Assembly (NCBI GenBank): GCA_003223775.1
Contig: QHWK01000178.1
Coordinates: forward strand, 8,362 to 15,620
DNA from: Acidobacteriota bacterium
GTDB taxonomy: Bacteria > Acidobacteriota > Vicinamibacteria > Vicinamibacterales > CAVVIG01
Reading direction: 5' to 3'
Length of the DNA stretch: 7,259 bases
In this document: piece after piece, positions 6,072-7,259 of the stretch
Layout of the letters: every line of letters begins with the position of its first letter
Position numbering within the stretch: the first letter of the stretch is position 1
Notes under the pieces: generated by a model
Database searches by the model: none
What the model was told of the DNA's origin: nothing
The model's input: the letters and a program-made list of their open reading frames with translations, nothing else
Program-made: the position numbers and the translations under genes

Positions 6072-7259
6072 TCATTGATACAGCGCGAAGGCGTACAACA
6101 TGTCGCCGACCGCGGCGACGACGTACTGCCGGCCGTCCACCATGTAGGTCTGCGGCGCGTTCGTCACCTGGCCGATCGCCGCGTGCCACAGGAGCCCGCC
6201 CTTCGCCGGATCGAAGGCGACGAGATTGCCCGACGGATCGCCGCCGAAGAGCAGCCGGCCCGCCGTCGTCAGGACGCCGGTCGCCGAGCGCGCGCTGGCG
6301 GCCGTGCGGTACTTGTGCTTCCAGACGATGTTGCCGGTCTTGTAGTCGATGGCCGTCATGGAAGTCGTCGACGCGCCGAGGCCGATCTCCTCCTTGCCCC
6401 CGAGTCCCATCGCGCCGCGCGGATCGGTCTCGGTGAGGTAGTACATCGCGTAGCTCTCCACCGTCGGCACGTAGAACAGACCCGTGTCCGGGCTGAACGC
6501 CGGCGGCGGCCAGTTCGTCGCGCCGCCGTTGGACGACGAGACGAGCGCGCCGGCGATGTGGTAGTCCTTCTCCGGGTTCCGCACCGGCTGCCCGAGCTTG
6601 TTGAACTCCGGCTTCGCCCAGTTCACCGTCTCCGAGAACCTGCTCGACACGAGATGCTCGCCGGTTGTGCGATCGAGCGTGAAATAGTAGCCGTTGCGGC
6701 TCGCCGTCAGCACGAGCTTTCGCCGGTTGCCCTTGAAGTCGGCGTCGACGAGGATGGGCGTCTGCGCCGAGTCCCAGTCGTGCGTGTCGTGCGGCGACGT
6801 CTGGTAGTACCACGCCATCTTGCCCGTGTCGACGTTGATCGCGACGATCGCGCACGTGAAGAGATTGTCGCCTTCGCCGCGCGGCGCCGACGTGTAGGCC
6901 GGCGTCGGGTTGCCGGTGCCGACGATGTACAGATGCGTCTCCGGATCGTAGGAGCCCGGCAGCCACATCTGCCCGCCGCCGTGGCGCGCCGCGTCGAGGC
7001 TCTTCCACGTCTCGACCCCGGGATCGCCGGGATTCATCGGCACCGAATAGAACTTCCACTGCAGCGCGCCCGTCTCGGGATCGAGCGACTGCAGGAATCC
7101 CGGCGCGTCGAGATCGTTGCCGGTGCCGACCAGCACGTGATTCCCGATCACCATCGGCGCCGTCGTCGAGAAATACTGCTGCGCGAAGCTCGCGATCTCC
7201 TTGTGCCACCGCTCGCGGCCCGTGCGCGCGTCGAGCGACACGAGGTAGTCGTCGGGCGT
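6072..7259 (-). CDS. PQQ-dependent (quinoprotein) dehydrogenase, C-terminal part
   Basis: The frame is open from the window edge (7259) to TGA at 6074-6072, giving 395 residues; the start lies outside the window. The sequence is a quinoprotein alcohol-dehydrogenase-type eight-bladed propeller. Repeated blade motifs include 'VSLDARTGRERW', 'QSLDPETGALQWKF', 'VAINVDTGKMAWYY', 'FTLDRTTGEHLV', 'TAIDYKTGNIVWKHKY' and 'VAFDPAKGGLLWHA'. Near the active site are 'VGTGNPTPAY', containing the usual metal-binding Asn region, and 'SPHDTHDWDSAQ' with the likely catalytic Asp (codon 6777-6779). The protein ends at 'YAFALYQ' right after the last blade, with no cytochrome c domain, so a separate electron acceptor is needed. 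Such enzymes oxidise alcohols or sugars in the periplasm. The gene is separated from the downstream operon by 89 nt holding hairpins, so co-transcription is uncertain. Confidence 0.9.
   Translation of the reverse strand, partial: TPDDYLVSLDARTGRERWHKEIASFAQQYFSTTAPMVIGNHVLVGTGNDLDAPGFLQSLDPETGALQWKFYSVPMNPGDPGVETWKSLDAARHGGGQMWLPGSYDPETHLYIVGTGNPTPAYTSAPRGEGDNLFTCAIVAINVDTGKMAWYYQTSPHDTHDWDSAQTPILVDADFKGNRRKLVLTASRNGYYFTLDRTTGEHLVSSRFSETVNWAKPEFNKLGQPVRNPEKDYHIAGALVSSSNGGATNWPPPAFSPDTGLFYVPTVESYAMYYLTETDPRGAMGLGGKEEIGLGASTTSMTAIDYKTGNIVWKHKYRTAASARSATGVLTTAGRLLFGGDPSGNLVAFDPAKGGLLWHAAIGQVTNAPQTYMVDGRQYVVAAVGDMLYAFALYQ

Noticed and set aside
1..7259. tRNA, rRNA, CRISPR array, insertion sequence or phage genes
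   Set aside because: No cloverleaf, rRNA core motif, spaced direct repeats, transposase, integrase or phage structural protein was seen on either strand.

Overview
The window is high-GC DNA (by eye roughly two thirds G+C). Codons are strongly biased to G/C in the third position, so long open frames appear on both strands, but one consistent set of genes explains it. A Kdo hydroxylase implies a Gram-negative, LPS-making outer membrane. PQQ dehydrogenase, NupG-like transporter, xylose-isomerase-like TIM barrels and Gfo/Idh/MocA dehydrogenase together suggest a soil- or sediment-type Acidobacteriota (Vicinamibacteria-like) genome. This taxonomic guess is inferred from gene style and rests on no marker gene.

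Layout. 1-588 (+) is the 3' two thirds of a Kdo hydroxylase gene. 589-735 is a short convergent intergenic region with one REP-like hairpin (600-624) and a small 18-bp tandem repeat (679-732). 736-5982 (-) is a compact five-gene operon. In transcription order it encodes: a Tat-exported sugar isomerase/epimerase-like TIM barrel (5056-5982), a Gfo/Idh/MocA oxidoreductase (3864-5042), a cytoplasmic sugar isomerase/epimerase-like TIM barrel (2902-3867), a NupG-type MFS transporter (1661-2896) and a ferredoxin-NADP-reductase-like flavoprotein (736-1650). Junctions are +13, -4 (ATGA), +5 and +10 nt. 5983-6071 holds a paired REP-like element. 6072-7259 (-) is the C-terminal part of a PQQ-dependent dehydrogenase whose start lies beyond the window.

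How the genes may work together. The operon looks like a catabolic module for a sugar, cyclitol or glycoside. The Tat-exported TIM barrel would act outside the cytoplasm, the NupG-like permease would bring a product in, and the Gfo/Idh/MocA enzyme plus the second TIM barrel would oxidise and then isomerise or cleave it inside. That enzyme pairing is the one used in 3-keto-glycoside (including C-glycoside) cleavage, which makes this the most interesting hypothesis here, but the substrate cannot be read from sequence. The PQQ enzyme upstream may be a periplasmic oxidation partner or simply a neighbour.

The best direct sequence observation is a family of three 9-bp hairpins with GAA/TTC loops and a GTAG base. 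Their stems differ by paired, compensatory changes, which is the hallmark of REP elements.
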